In this document: in pieces, positions 1-12,495 of the stretch
Numbering within the stretch: position 1 is the first letter of the stretch
How the letters are laid out: every line of letters starts with the position of its first letter
DNA from: Campylorhamphus procurvoides
Taxonomy: Eukaryota > Chordata > Aves > Passeriformes > Dendrocolaptidae
Direction: 5' to 3'
Assembly: GCA_013396655.1 (NCBI GenBank)
Contig: WBMV01004256.1
Location: 1-64,000 of the forward strand
Length of the DNA stretch: 64,000 nucleotides
Program-made: the position numbers and the translations under genes
Notes under the pieces: model-generated
Databases searched by the model: none
Seen by the model: the letters and a program-made list of their open reading frames with translations, nothing else
What the model was told of the DNA's origin: nothing

Positions 1-960
1 GCGCCCTCCTTAAGGCATCAGATCCCTTCCTGAAGTAATTTATCAGAAGATGATCTGCAAAGTGAAATGGCACTATGGTATTACTCACAAGTTCTTACAA
101 TGAGTTAGGAAACAGGACAAATTGGAATGACTGTGCAACACATGCCTACTGTCCCATAATGTGACCTTCATGAAGAAAAATTTTAGAGCAGCCTTAACTT
201 CAATATCAAGACGATACCAGTACATCCCGTTTACACCAACTACACATTTTGCCTGTATCATTTCTATGGCAGTGAGTCAAAGAATACCTGATATCATACA
301 TGCATCTTGTAAGGGAAATTTGTTTTATTAGTGTGAAGAACTGTACTAAAAATCAATCAAGGCCTTTGAGAACATATAACCATTGGATTGTCAGGCATTT
401 CTTTAGTTTCTTTTAAATGAGTATGTCAAACAAAAAGTTCCCTTTGTGCCATTGATCTGTAAACCTGGCCACATGACATTTTCTATTTCCTCTTCAGTCA
501 CTTTTTGAAAAGAATTCCAATGCTTCTGTCACCCCTGGACAAGAAAATCATAATCAGAGGAGTAATATATCTCAACTATAAGATGAAAACAGAATACTAG
601 ACTTAATGTTGGTGGAGCTTTACTCTTTCAAAGCAGTTTCCACAACAGCAATCCAAGACTAGACCGAAAATTTACAGATCAGGGAGCTAGAGAGTTAAGC
701 AACTGGAACATAATTCTGAATCAACTTTGCATCCTGTGATAAAAGGTTTAAGATAAAAAAATAATGCTTAGAGCAAGACATTGACTGGTAAGGTTTCAAT
801 GCAGTATGCAAGACTTATGAGTCACAAAAGAAAATAAGACAGCCAGTTGTCTGGCAAGACATTTAACAAAGTTACAAAGGAATAATGCAGCAGAGTTTCT
901 CAGACTGTTTTGTGTGTCACAGTAAGTTTTTAAAAGTCTTACACACCATCTGGATGGCAA
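1..960. other. Unassigned AT-rich sequence
   Basis: I see no convincing exon, repeat family or RNA gene here. The stretch is AT-rich, with frequent stops in all frames. Its right edge is where CR1 endonuclease-like sequence becomes recognisable. Confidence 0.5.
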
Positions 961-2700
961 CTTTATGGAAGGGGTCCTAAGGAAGCTGACTCAGAAAAAT
1001 ACCCTCCTTTATCTGCTGCTTGTCAGCTGAGTGGATCTCATGAGTGAAGTGGAGATTGGTGGCCCTCTTGGCCACAGTGACTGTGAAGTGATCGAGTTTA
1101 AAATCTCTGTTGACAGGAGGAAAAGTTCCAGCAAAATCTCAGCTCTGGTTATGAGGAGAGCAGAATTCAGGCTGCTCAGAGAATTAGTAAGTAAAATGTT
1201 TTTGGAGATGCTGGGGCCCATCAGTGCTGGTCACTTTTCAAACATCACCTCCTAAGGGCACAGGAGCAGGTAATTCCCAAATGTCAATAGTCAAGCAGCA
1301 AAGGCAGAAGGCCAGCTTGGCTGAGCAGGGATCTTCTCTTGGAAATAAGGCAAAAAAGAAGGTGTATGCCCAGTGAAAGCAAGGTCAAGTGACATGGGAA
1401 GAATTCAGAGATGCTGCTTGCCACTATGGGGAGAAATTTTGTGTGGTCAAAGCTCAGCTTAAGATGAAGCTGGCCAGAATTGTGGGGGACAACAAGAAGT
1501 GTTTTTGAAATATACTAATGGCAATAGGCAGTATAAAAATATCATTGGCCCATTACAGAATGAGGACGGTCACCTCACAAACAGGGACAGTGACAAGGCA
1601 GAGGTGTTTAATGCTTTCTTTGCCTCTGTCTTCAACACATATGACAGACCAAGGGGGTCTCAGTGCCCTAAACTGGAAGACCATGACTGCGAGAATGATC
1701 AACTCCCAGTTGATCCTGAAATTGTGTGGGACCTACTGCTCTGGCTGGATCCCTACAAATCTATGGGGGCTGATAGGATTCATGCAGGAATCCTCAAAGA
1801 GTTGTATTATGCCATCATAAAACCTCTCTTGAAAATTTTGGAGCAGTCTTGGGAATCCAGAAAGGTTCCAGCTGACTGGAAGCTGGAGAGTTTTCAAGAA
1901 GAGCAAGAAGGAGGACCCTGGAAACTACAAGTCTGTCAGTCTCATTTCAGGGTCAAGTGAAGCTGTGGAAAAGATTGTTCTGGCAGGTATTGAAAAACAC
2001 CTGAAAGACAACGCTGTCATTGGTCACAGCCAGTTAACCTAGTTAATCAAGGGAAGCCAGTTGATGTAATTTTTTAGATTTCAATAAAGCTTTTGATACT
2101 GTCTCTCACAGGATCCTTCTGGACAAAATGTCCAGCACACACAGCTGGATAAACGCATCATGTGGTGGGTGAGCAATTGGCTCATGGGTCAAGCACTGAG
2201 TGTAATAGTGAATGGGGGAAAATCCATTGAGATTGTCCAAAGGAGGGCAATGAAAATGGTGAAGGGCCTTGAGGGGAAGCTGTGTGAGGAGAGGCTGAGA
2301 TCACTTGGTCTGTTCAGGCTGGAGAAGAGGAGACTGAGGGGAGACCTCATTGCAGTTTACAGCTTTCTCGTGAAGGGAAGAGGAGGGGCAGGCACTGATC
2401 TCTTCTCTGTGGTGATCAGTGACAGAATGTGAGGGAATGGCCCGAAGTTGTGTCAGGGGAGGTTTAGGCTGGATATTAGTAAAAGGTTCTTTCCCCAGAG
2501 GGTAGTTGGGCACTGGAACAGGCTCCCCAGGGAAGTTGTCACAGCACCAAGTCTGACAGAGTTCAAGAAGTGTTTGGATGATACTCTCATGATACTCTCA
2601 TGGTGTGACTTTTGCAGATGGTCCCATGCAGGGCCAGGAGTTGGTCTCGATGATCTTTGTGGATCCCTTCCAACTCAGCATTTGCTGTGATTCTGTGATC
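960..2700 (+). mobile_element. CR1 LINE, truncated and internally deleted
   Basis: This is a non-LTR retrotransposon remnant of the CR1 family. Around 1060-1115 the sequence encodes a GHSDCEVIEFKI-like block, the end of the CR1 endonuclease domain. Positions 1499-1960 encode the N-terminal reverse transcriptase region, including a block resembling DSDKAEVFNAFFASVF and another resembling WDLLLWLDPYKSMGADRIH. From 2050 to 2220 the FRFQ/AFDTVSH-type block is visible but frameshifted. Near 2218-2225 the sequence jumps directly to the C-terminal block ([13 protein letters not shown], then [16 protein letters not shown]). The palm segment that should carry the FADD catalytic motif is therefore deleted. 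The 3' end (about 2640-2700) is the usual CR1 tail, ending in a degenerate ATTCTGTGA. The element is 5' truncated and dead. The 5' boundary is approximate. Confidence 0.9.
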
Positions 2701-4313
2701 AAGATAAAACTAAACCATTACAGATCTTTAAATGAATGGAGTACAAATCTCTCCTGCACATATAAACCCAAGCAGAATCAGTTTGGTGCAACAAATGCTG
2801 TCAGGGGTCTGCTGTCTTAAAAACGTAATAGTTCACATTAGAACTTCACAATTAGAAGTGAAATGAAAAACAAATTTGTTCTGCAATGCCTTACAAAGAT
2901 TTATTTCATATCTGCAAGGGATTCTCATTCACCCTAAGTCTATATCCACAAAACTAGGCAGCTACTCAGTCTTTTTTGTTTCATCTGCTCTGGGGGAGAG
3001 TAAAAACTCTCCATTTCTAATGGAGAACAGTACATGGTGTCATTTATCATCCAAAGGTCATATTTGATTGGCTTTTATTTTAGTAGACAAATCTTTTTGC
3101 AAAGAAAAGTGAGGGGGATTTTTTACTGCTTTTGCAATAGTAGACACTGAAGCTCTCACTCAGGACTCTATAAAAACATTGAGTGTCCATTAACTCCTGA
3201 ACTAGATGGTGCAATCCAGAATCCTCTGCCCAAGGGCGTAAATATGGTTATGCACAGTTGTGGCTGTATCAGGCAATAGTGTGTACCAGTCTAAGATTCA
3301 CCTGAAGAAAGTCAAACATAGGTATTAAATTCTTCCCACAGATGTTCCCTAACCGCAGAAAGCAACAAGCTTCAGCACCGTAAGTAAATCAAGGTAGCAC
3401 AGAAAATGCTGATCCAGTATCTAACATTAATTCAATAGCCTGAGGCTGCTTTCCTGATGCAGAAGAAACATTAGCAAAACAGAATATTGCATCTGTATTT
3501 CAGGCAACTTCTGTCCACATTCAGAATATTAGCATATGGCAGAGCAATTTTATTTGTTGGTTAGACCGAGAACTATAACAGACCTTCACAAAACATCCAT
3601 CATTTCTACATGCTTGCATCCCATGCTTCTTACAGAACTTATAGTGAAATGTGTAGTTTACTGGGAGCTTCCTTTGTGTATTTTAAAACTTGTTAATTTT
3701 TGGGGGGCTTTTCTTTCAGCAGCATTTTTTTGTTTATGTGATGTGAACAGTGTTTGAAATCCCTTGACTTAGTGCTTTTATGTCTGCCCTCACCAACTCC
3801 ATTTGGTTAATAAAGGATTTAGCTGTTTGTAGTGACAGGTCTGATACAAATAATAACTGATAATAAATGCAATTATTTTCAATAGCAGAATTTAAAATAA
3901 TAAATTTCCAGTAACAGAATAATACAGATAAATAAGAATCAGGTGCTTCAAATAAAGTTCTGTATAGTCTTCCTTTTCTTTTCTCTCTTGAATTCCATTA
4001 ATAATGTTTAATTCTAACAGTTTAAGAACAAAAAAAATTCAGTGATGTGAGGCCAGTAACATATCTTTGAAAAGGAGCGTAAAATGTATGCTGACCCCTT
4101 CTACCAAAACGGTGCATGAACAGCACACCTCACACACTGTAGAGCTTTTGGACATTCATATTGAAGTTTTGTTTTCAAAGACTTTTATCCAAAGATGAAA
4201 AATGATTGAAGGCCTACCCAGGCTTTGCAGATGAAGCATAGGCGAATTCAGGGTTGAGCAAGTCATCCTTGTTGCCAATTCACTGTACAACAAGAACAAA
4301 AAACCAAACCAAG
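2701..4313. other. Unassigned intergenic sequence
   Basis: No family-level similarity is recognisable. Small ORFs in this stretch have no supporting splice sites or protein motifs. It ends at the minus-strand poly(A) signal candidate at 4314-4319. Confidence 0.45.
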
Positions 4314-4329
4314 TTTATTAGTTAGGTTA

Positions 4330-4617
4330 TTAAACAAAGCAAAGTGAATGCCTGAGCACTGGCAGGACCCCAAGCAGGACAGACGCTGCATCTCCGTAGT
4401 GGTCCTGGCTCCTTCCTCCCTCCCTTAGCATTGCTCTTCCTTTCCCATCAAATAAGACATGGACATTTCCACCATAGGCAGCATCTCTTTTCAGTTTAAG
4501 TTTTCTCATGTCAAATCCACCACAGAGGTCATCACATCTTGCTTTACAAGTGGGATGTGCAAAGCACCTTGTGCAGCAAGCAGGATATGCCAAAGATCTT
4601 GTTTCCTTTAAGACTTA
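4330..4617 (-). other. Cysteine-rich minus-strand ORF, possible terminal exon
   Basis: An open frame on the minus strand ends at a TAA at 4330. Eleven bases further on (4314-4319, minus strand) is an AATAAA followed by a T/G-rich stretch, the arrangement of a 3' terminal exon. The frame begins with six cysteines (ACCTRCFAHPTCKARCDDLC, spacing CC-x2-C-x5-C-x3-C-x3-C), followed by a basic segment. There is no ATG at its start, and the frame closes with a stop just upstream, so it could only be translated after splicing. Acceptor-like AG dinucleotides at about 4604-4618 are weak. I do not recognise the protein. It may be a chance ORF. Confidence 0.15.
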
Positions 4618-4619
4618 AA

Positions 4620-5509
4620 CACTATTGTTGCATCAAGATTCAAATACTTTATTACTTTCATTGTCAAACTGTTTTCTAATTTGCAATGTGCATGAAACAC
4701 TCACAGCAGCAGGCTGACTGTAGAGTTAGGCAGTCACTTTTCCCTTCTTTTTATAGCAGGGAAGACATCAGATGCTCCAGGTCAGATTCAGTTCCCTGAC
4801 CGTAGAATATGACCACCATTAGAGATGAGTTTTGGTATGGCATCTCACCTGCTATTGCCAAGCCAGGAGGCCATGAGAGCTGTCTGAGGTAAAAGCCTTC
4901 TGCAGATTTCTTGGAAATGACAAATATCATAAATGGTCATAAATAAGAATGTTTAAGCAGCTGGATGCATCCTTTCACTTATGAGTCAGTTTGAAATTGA
5001 CATCTAAATCATGATTTGGAAGGGGAGTGAGATCACTTGCTAAAATGAATGCCATGCCTATTATGCTGGCAAACTCTTCCCCTCTCCCATTTAATGGCTG
5101 GAACCTTACAACATTAAGGAAACAGGGACGTATCATGCTCTCCAATTTGTAAAGGGCGAGGCTGAAGAGAAAATAGGATTAAGGGCTTCACTTTGATTTC
5201 GTTCTGGAGCAGTATACACAGTGTTTCTGAAAGACAAGCACCAATGACATGGTCCACAAAAGGCACTCTGACCTCTACACTCAAGTAATTGTCTGAAATT
5301 TTGGACAGTATATAACCACAAAGTCTGTGCCCAATCAGCTGGTGGTCTTGTATCTGTGGTTATCCTGATTTTTTGCCTGATAGTTACCAGTAAAAGTATT
5401 TACTTCATTTCTACATGGTATTGCTGTTCTTTGGACTATTGTTGAATCAGTGTTGTTTTGACACTTGTTGTTAAGTCCTAATTTATAAGTGTGTTTAAGT
5501 ACTCAAACC
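4620..5509. other. Unassigned intergenic sequence
   Basis: No gene or repeat family is recognised. There is one good minus-strand splice donor-like site near 4848 (GTGAGA context), with no independent support for an exon. Confidence 0.4.
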
Positions 5510-5928
5510 CCCTTCTGCCCTGGGAGTCCGTGCCCAGGCCCTGTCCACGGGGGCACAGACAGTTCCAGCTGGCTCCTTCAGGGCACAGCCAAGCACAATG
5601 CTAATGGCTAGTGGTGCCTCAGGGAAATAGATCTAGGAAAGGACAGAGAGGAAGGGGGGAACAAAAAAAGTGGGAAACAGCCCTGCAAACACTCAGGTCA
5701 GAGACCCACATTTTAGAAGCTGGTGAATAACTCCATTAATTGACAATAAATTAAATTAATCTTTCCCAACTGGAGTTTGTTTTGTCTGTGACAATAACTG
5801 ATGTGATCTCTCTGTCCTCTCAACACATGGACTTTCATCTTACTTTGTTCCCCCTGTCCTGTTGTGGAGGGGAGTGAGAGAGCAGCCAGGTTGGTGTCTG
5901 GCAGTCAGCCCAGGTCAGCCAGAGACAA
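5510..5928 (+). mobile_element. Avian LTR-type interspersed repeat, fragment
   Basis: This block resembles the right-hand part of a roughly 1-kb LTR-like repeat that I recognise as common in bird genomes. It can be checked within the window. The segment around 5735-5925 (ATAAATTAAATTAAT, then GTTTTGTCTGTGACAATAACTGATG, then a CCTGTCC...GGCAGTCAGCC end) matches the reverse complement of about 13288-13480. The two copies are in opposite orientation and clearly diverged, so they represent separate old insertions. The 5' edge near 5510 is approximate. The subfamily name and retroviral class are not determined here. Confidence 0.6.
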
Positions 5929-7423
5929 ATGTTTATAATGAGTTGTTGGTACGTTGATTTCATTTAGGAATTTGATCACAGCATAGGTTTGGTCAAAGCT
6001 CAACAGGGCAGCTGCAAGTCTCCACATACTGGCTATTCGTAGTTGTTAAAAATTATTCTGTGTGTAGTAGAACTATTTGCTTGAACATTCCACAGTCTCC
6101 CCTGTTATAGTCATGGTTTCGTGTCCATTCATTGCTCCACCTTCCACAAAACTGTTTTGCCCACATCATTTGGGCTGCTGGCTCTGCAATGCACTATAGT
6201 TGTCTCTGCTTCCTAGGCACTGTACTCACAGCCCCTTTGGTTTCCTTGCTCGACTTTTGCTCATGTCCTTCACCCTCCAGCTCCCTTTTCCACCCTAGAT
6301 GAGTGCTTCTCCCCTAGCTATTCTGCACTGCAGCCAGTCAGACCTGTGCACAGGGTCCCTGACCAGTCAGAGGCCAAAATGAACAAATAATTTTTCAGAT
6401 CACTTATCAGCCAGTGCAGGCATTTAAATTATGTTTGCCAGCGTGGGCTTTTATTCTGATTCTGTTTTTCTACTCTACTACTGACAATTTCAGTAAAATT
6501 TTGGGGAAATTAGCCAGTCGCCTCAAAATGTATTTGTGGTGGGGAAAATGACTTGCTCAGAGAGACAGAACAATCACAAAAAAAAAANAAAAAAAAAAAA
6601 AAAAAGGAAAGCAGGTTAACATCCTATTGAGCTATAAGTCTCTTCATCTTTAATACAGAGGAAAAACCTCCAAAGACTTCAGAGACAACAGGTGCCATCA
6701 CACAGCATTTCATCTTGAACTAAACAGCATGAAATTGTATATTTGTACCTGTGACTTTTGCCATCTGCCCCTGGGATCAGGCTGAAACATTATATGCTGG
6801 GACTGCATATTACATTATGAAACATTGCATGCAGTGACCTTTAGTCTCCAGGGGCCACACTTCAGTTATTAAAGATGAAAGAGGCAGCAATCTTCACCAT
6901 TCGATTCCTGGCATAAGATCTTCTCTCTATGCAAGGGATTAGTAGTATTTTTAAAAATTATTTTCTATAGCTAGTATGTATGTATTATGTCAGCTTAGTG
7001 GAACGATTTTCTTAAGAAATAAAGGAACCATGCATCCAAATCATGTTGAAAGAACAAATTTGAAAGTTACTTTAAAATGAATGCAACAGCCTTTTATGCT
7101 ACAGTGAGTAAATAATAACCTTATGAAGAAGACTTCCTTGGGAATCTATTAAAATATGTAACTGCCTCCTCCACATCTGAGCTAAGAACCTATCTGTGCC
7201 CCTCAGTCAACTTATCATGCCTTATCTAAGAAAGGATCTTTCTTCCTTGTGAAGTAGGAAAGCAAGATTACAAATAAGAACACACTGCATTTCCATAGAC
7301 ATTCCATTTCTATTAAATGCTCTTTGCAAATATTAGTGGAAGAAAAATCCTTCCACCAGTAAGACCAGTAGGGAATTGAACAACTGGGATGCCTTGTTCT
7401 GCCCAAGCTCCCTCAGGCCAGTC
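5929..7423. other. Unassigned intergenic sequence with poly(A) run
   Basis: No gene is seen. A 28-base A run at 6578-6605 contains one ambiguous base (N at 6588), which suggests unresolved homopolymer length in the assembly. Confidence 0.45.
6578..6605 (+). repeat. Poly(A) tract with an assembly N
   Basis: A near-pure adenine run carries a single N at 6588. It could be a simple repeat or the remains of a retroposed tail. No gene-derived sequence is recognisable immediately upstream. Confidence 0.9.
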
Positions 7424-8325
7424 ATAGAATCATAGAATCATTTAGGTTGGAAAAGACCTTTAAGATCATCAAATCCTAACCTTTTGTAACTATAGAAAAA
7501 CTTTCCAAAAGATTTATTACAAGGAGATGAAGGTTTATGTTACTTAATAAAAGTTTCCTACCTGGAAAGAAGCATCCTTCTCAGAGGCAGTTTTAGATGT
7601 TTTCTCCTCCTGCATGTCAGAGGAGGTGACTCCTGGATACAAGGGAAGATGAGTCCTTAGAGACATGTTTGAAGGTCCCCACAGCTGGGGGGCTGGGGGA
7701 TGATAATAGCCTTGAGAGGAATGGGGGGGATGTCTTTCCCAGACTTGGTGCAGCTTGTGTGTTCTTGGCTTTCAGAAAAAAATTCTCCTAAATCCTTCTA
7801 TTGTGTAGTATTTTGGGAGTACTTGCACGTAATCTGCCCTTGCACCTTTACCCAAAATTACCAAGCCCATTTCCCTAACTGCCACATCTAAATGTCTTTT
7901 AAATACCTCCTGGGATGGTGACTAAACTACTTCCCTGGGAAGCCTGTTCCAGTGCTTGAAAACCCCTTCAGTAAATAAACTTTTCCTAATATCTAATCTG
8001 AACTTCCTCAGGTGCAACTTGGAGCCATTTGCTCTTGCCCTGTCGCTTGTTACCTGGGAGAGGAGAGCAACCCTCACCTTGCTAAAACCTCCTTTTGGGT
8101 AGCTGCAGAGAGCACTGAGGTCTTCCTTCAGCCTCCTTTTCTCCAGGCTAAACAACCCCAGCTCCCTCAGCCACTCCTCACATGACTTGGGTTCCAGCCC
8201 TTTCAACAGCTTTGTGCCCCTCTCTGGACACAGTCCAGCAACTCAATGTATTTCTTGTAGTGAGGGGTCCAGAATGGGACATGCAACTTGAAGTGTGACC
8301 TCACCAATCCTTAAATTCTTCTGGA
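7424..8325 (-). mobile_element. CR1 LINE 3' end split by about 380 bp
   Basis: The 3' terminus of CR1 starts at 7424 (TCATAGAATCATAGAATCA on the + strand) and runs to about 7487. CR1 similarity stops there and resumes at about 7867 with CCACATCTAAATGTC, which in intact copies lies roughly 45 bp further in. It then continues to about 8325 and encodes, on the minus strand, blocks such as [18 protein letters not shown] and [12 protein letters not shown]. The intervening 7488-7866 is not CR1. The element is a 5'-truncated fragment interrupted by a later insertion or rearrangement. Confidence 0.88.
7488..7866. other. Non-CR1 sequence inserted in a CR1 copy
   Basis: This roughly 380-bp block separates two collinear parts of one CR1 copy. 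It starts near TGTAACTATAG and ends near AAGCCCA. A TG...CA outline is possible but I cannot find a clean target-site duplication, so I do not call it an LTR. About 45 bp of CR1 is missing at the junction, which fits an insertion with deletion. Confidence 0.45.
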
Positions 8326-11300
8326 TATATCTATATGGTAGAACACAATGCTTAAAAAAATAACATACAAGAGACATGATTAAATGTTAATTTTTACAGT
8401 ACTGTGCAAGAACTCAATACCCTGTACTTAGTGCTCATTAGCAACAGGATGTGTCTGCTCTGGAGATGAACCAGGGTAGCATAGCTACATACTTCTGCTC
8501 TCTGGGCTAGCGCAGATGGCTCCACAAAGCATGCTTTGTGCTGCACAGTTTTATCCTGAGAATCCCAGTCAACAGAAGAGTGGAAAATAGCCCTCTGGAA
8601 GCTGGTTAGAAGTTAGAAATACAACCCTTCTTAATGCAGAAATGTGTATCATTCATTGCTCAGTATGCATGCAAAATGTGAGAGTCTTTTCTAAGGTGAT
8701 TTGACAGATGTCACAAAATGGGAATTGGTCTTAATGGTCCTGCAAACTGCCACAGAATTTATAAAGTGGGATCTAGACTCAAAAGGACACAACTTTCCAA
8801 TTCCATGGTGTCTTCAAAGACACCAGCACAGCTAGACATATACTTCAGTTTGCACTGTCTTTAATTGTTTCAACTTTCTTCTCCCACAAGAATTAAAGTT
8901 TTTCACTTCTTTGGGGTCTAGTAGGATCTTAATGAAATTGGAAAAGACCACAGAGAAAGTTTCAGAGTTTAATGCCCATTAAGTAATTTATATGGCTCCT
9001 ATATTGGGTTTAGAAATGGGAGTTGAGGCTGAAAGGTCAAATTTATCACACATTAAACACTCACTGTGTTGTGTGGTTGCCTCTTCCTTTCATTTCACTG
9101 GCAAAAAGGAGAGGAAGTCCCCTGCGACTCCTAAAGCAGACCTGGACTAGTAAACAACCTCAGAGAGGTGAAACGAAATGAATGCAAAAGTGAATTCCAT
9201 TCAGAAGTGCTCCATCTTCACCCATGTGTTCTGCAGTCAGAAAGCCTGACCACTGTGAGCAAGGCAGTGAGGTATTATTTTTTAAGACATGCTGGAAATT
9301 TTTTTCCTGTTTTCTCTTCCATCCAACACATGAGCAGAGGAGGAGTGTCCTTGATGCACAGTACCTCCAAGGGCTGCTTTTGTGGTGCTTCAGCCCCTGC
9401 CCTTTTTCTTGCACAGGGCTGTGCCTGAAAACACAGACTAGCCTGAAGGGCTAGCAATAAACATCAGCATTGTAATCAGGCATAAGAAATATTAAAATAA
9501 CTGAAAGAACCATGCTGGCTTCACAGTCTGAGATGAAGAAAATATGAAGTATGCATAAAAATTAATTTGGTTTGCAAAAATTATTTTAATGTCATAAGAT
9601 CTTGTTAGGCAGTGCATGGTGTCAGTAACCACAGAGAGAAAACATTTTAAATACGTTTTTCAATTTCATCCTTTTAAAACCTCTTTATAGACTCCACTTG
9701 CACTGTTTCTAATAATTTTAGTCCTCAGGAAGAGCTCTACAAAAATATGACTGTAAATAAGGCATAGGAACAAGCAATTCCCAACTGTCTTAAAATAACT
9801 TTCCTCTGTCCCCTCCCCACCTCAAATCTCTTCAGATTATGTGTAGTACAAGTGGAATGTGTAGTGTCTTGTCATATGGATTCTCATTTGATTTAAAAAG
9901 CCAACATGTGCATATTTTGGCCAATAAGATAAAAAGACTGCAAAAAGTGGTAGGGTTTTTTTGTGTCACATGGTCTTTTCTGAGCTACATATAAACTTGT
10001 CTCATCCTGAAACTGTATGTGCTTGCACTTATAGGTGTTGTCACTACTGACTATAGTTAGATGAGGATCAGTTACGCTAGCTGCTAACTGAATGTGAAAA
10101 GAGAAAACAGTGGAATAAAGCTCAGCACAAAACACATTGGAGCATTAAAACACTGCATTGAAGTGAAGACCAACCGATCATTGTTTTCTTGATATGCTTG
10201 AATCTGCCCATCTACACAATCTGTTCATTTTAAATAATTTACCTCACCTCTTGTGCTGTTTAAGAAGGGAAAGAAAAGAGAGGCTTTACCAAGGGCATTC
10301 TGTATTTTTATTTCCTATCACTGCTACAGGCTCTAACATAACTGGCATCACAGTGAAACATTGATACAGGAGGCAACTTGCCACATAATGAGAATGTCTC
10401 CTTTTTGTTTCCAGTCTTTTTCAGAACATGAGACAGATGCATTTCCAACACATGTGCAGGCTGTGTGGCACGCCAACAACAAACAATTTCTGCACAATTT
10501 GAGTGTTCATCATTGAAGCATCTATTTTGGTTTCCATTTTTAAGTGTATTCCTTCCTCAGTCTACGTCAGTCACCATTACAGGTGCCAGGCACATGCAGC
10601 ATATGTCAACCTTTGCCTAAAGTCATTCTTCATAAGCGCTCTATTTTTGCCAAAGTATTTGATCTCTTTACATCCTTCCTGGGACAGATGTAGAGCCTCC
10701 AGTAGTATTTGATTGTTTTGGATGTGTCTGAGCATGAACCATTTAAAGTCTAGAGATTCCTTTAATTAGAATGAGATAATTAGATGCACCTAAGAAATTG
10801 GAGTACAATAGGACTACAGGTGAAATAAAGAGGTAAAGAGGCTACAATAGACATGACTGGTGTGTGACAAGCTGAGTTCTTTGAAGGTTCAAATGGGAGA
10901 ATGGAGAATGTGCTCCTCTGCTCTATAAATTTAAAAGACCTAATTCAACATTTGCCTACCTATTTTAGCTTCTGCTGCACATAAATGACTATATATTATT
11001 CATAATATTTCCTTCATTATTATTTGATCTTCCCATTCGAATCTTAATAAATCTTTGTTTTAATTAGGCCATCTGCAACTTGTAATGTAATGCAGGCACA
11101 ACTTTAAAACTCTGAATTCCAAACAGTAAATGCAGCCTCATATGATGAAATCTATCATGAAAAATAATTTGACATTATTGTCTGAAGCTTTGCATTTCTG
11201 TAATGTGATAAGTAAGAATAATTTCTTCTTGCTGTAATTCTTATAGGACACAATGTTCATTTAATACAGAATTTAATAGAACAGAGTGTGCTCGGGTAAT

Positions 11301-11904
11301 GGGAAAAGATTAGAAAAAGTTATGCAGCATGCATTTCAATGAAACTTTTACCATACATTTGTTTTCGTTATCACTGACCACTTGCTAACTAAATGCTTCA
11401 TATGACTATACATGAGTATCATGTATCTGTTGTGGCTGTACCCCTCTGAATACTAAGCTAATTCACATCATTGGCTTAACAGAAGATAGTAATCCAATTT
11501 CCTGATAGTTGGTATAAATCACTAGGAAAGGGTTCACTTCAGAATCGTCATTTGTCATGTAAAGGCACAATAGTTATTACATTTCTTGTTAAAGTATTTG
11601 AGGGGTACCCTAATGATGTGTGAGTAAATCCGAAGCAACACATTGAGATTCATAATTATTCAACACAAACAAATATGCTTCTAATAAGTAATTTATTTGC
11701 AAAGACACTCCATACAAACCAAGGTTAGTGAGCTCAGTTCATCTCCTGAGGTAATCTTGTTTCAGTTGAATAAACAAGAACACAGACATGAATAACAAGA
11801 ATCCATTAATAACAATGATTAATAAACAGTATTAATAAGCTGTTCATCCACAAGTCTACTAAATGTAGCTAGATCTCTAAACTGCAATTTATATTTCTGA
11901 AAAT
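8326..11904. other. Unassigned intergenic sequence
   Basis: No gene, RNA gene or repeat family is recognised. Overlapping small ORFs at 9160-9457 on both strands lack protein motifs, and nothing in the sequence supports translation. Confidence 0.45.
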
Positions 11905-12495
11905 CACAGAATCACAGAATAATTATGGTTGGAAGGGACCTCTGGAGCTCATCTAGTCCAACTGCCCTGCCAAGGTAGGATCACCTACAGCAGGTTACAC
12001 AGGATCATAACCAGGTGAGTTTGGAATGTCTCCAGCCTGTTCCAGTACTCTGCCACCATCAATGTACATGTTGAAGTGGAACTTCATGTGTTTTAGTTTA
12101 TGGCCATTGATCCTCATCCTGTCGCTGGGCACCACTGGCTCTTTTCAGTCAAGAGGCTGAAAACTATTGTCTTAACACCCATCTTTGAGATATTTATATC
12201 CATTAATGAGATCCCCTCAGTCTTCTCTTCTCCAGACTAAACAGGCCCACCTCCTGCAATCTCTCCTCAGAGAAGAGATGCTCCAGTCCCTTAATCATCT
12301 TTGTATTCCTCCACCGGACCCTCTCCAGTAGCAACTTATCTTTCTTGTAGTGAGGAGCCCAGAACTGAACACAGCACTGCAGATGTGGTCTCAGCAGGGC
12401 CAAAGAGAGGAGCAGTATCACCTCCCTCAACCTGCTGACCACCCACTTCCCGATGCACCCAAGGATATCATTGGCCCTTGTCACATAATTTGGCA
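11905..12495 (-). mobile_element. CR1 LINE 3' fragment
   Basis: On the + strand it begins ATCACAGAATCACAGAATAA, the reversed CR1 terminus, followed by the conserved TTGGAAGGGACCTCTGGAG block. On the minus strand the coding part shows a block like [20 protein letters not shown] and, further toward its N-terminus, [20 protein letters not shown], both typical of the C-terminal CR1 ORF2 region. It is 5' truncated near 12495 and contains only the post-catalytic end, so it is inactive. Confidence 0.92.
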
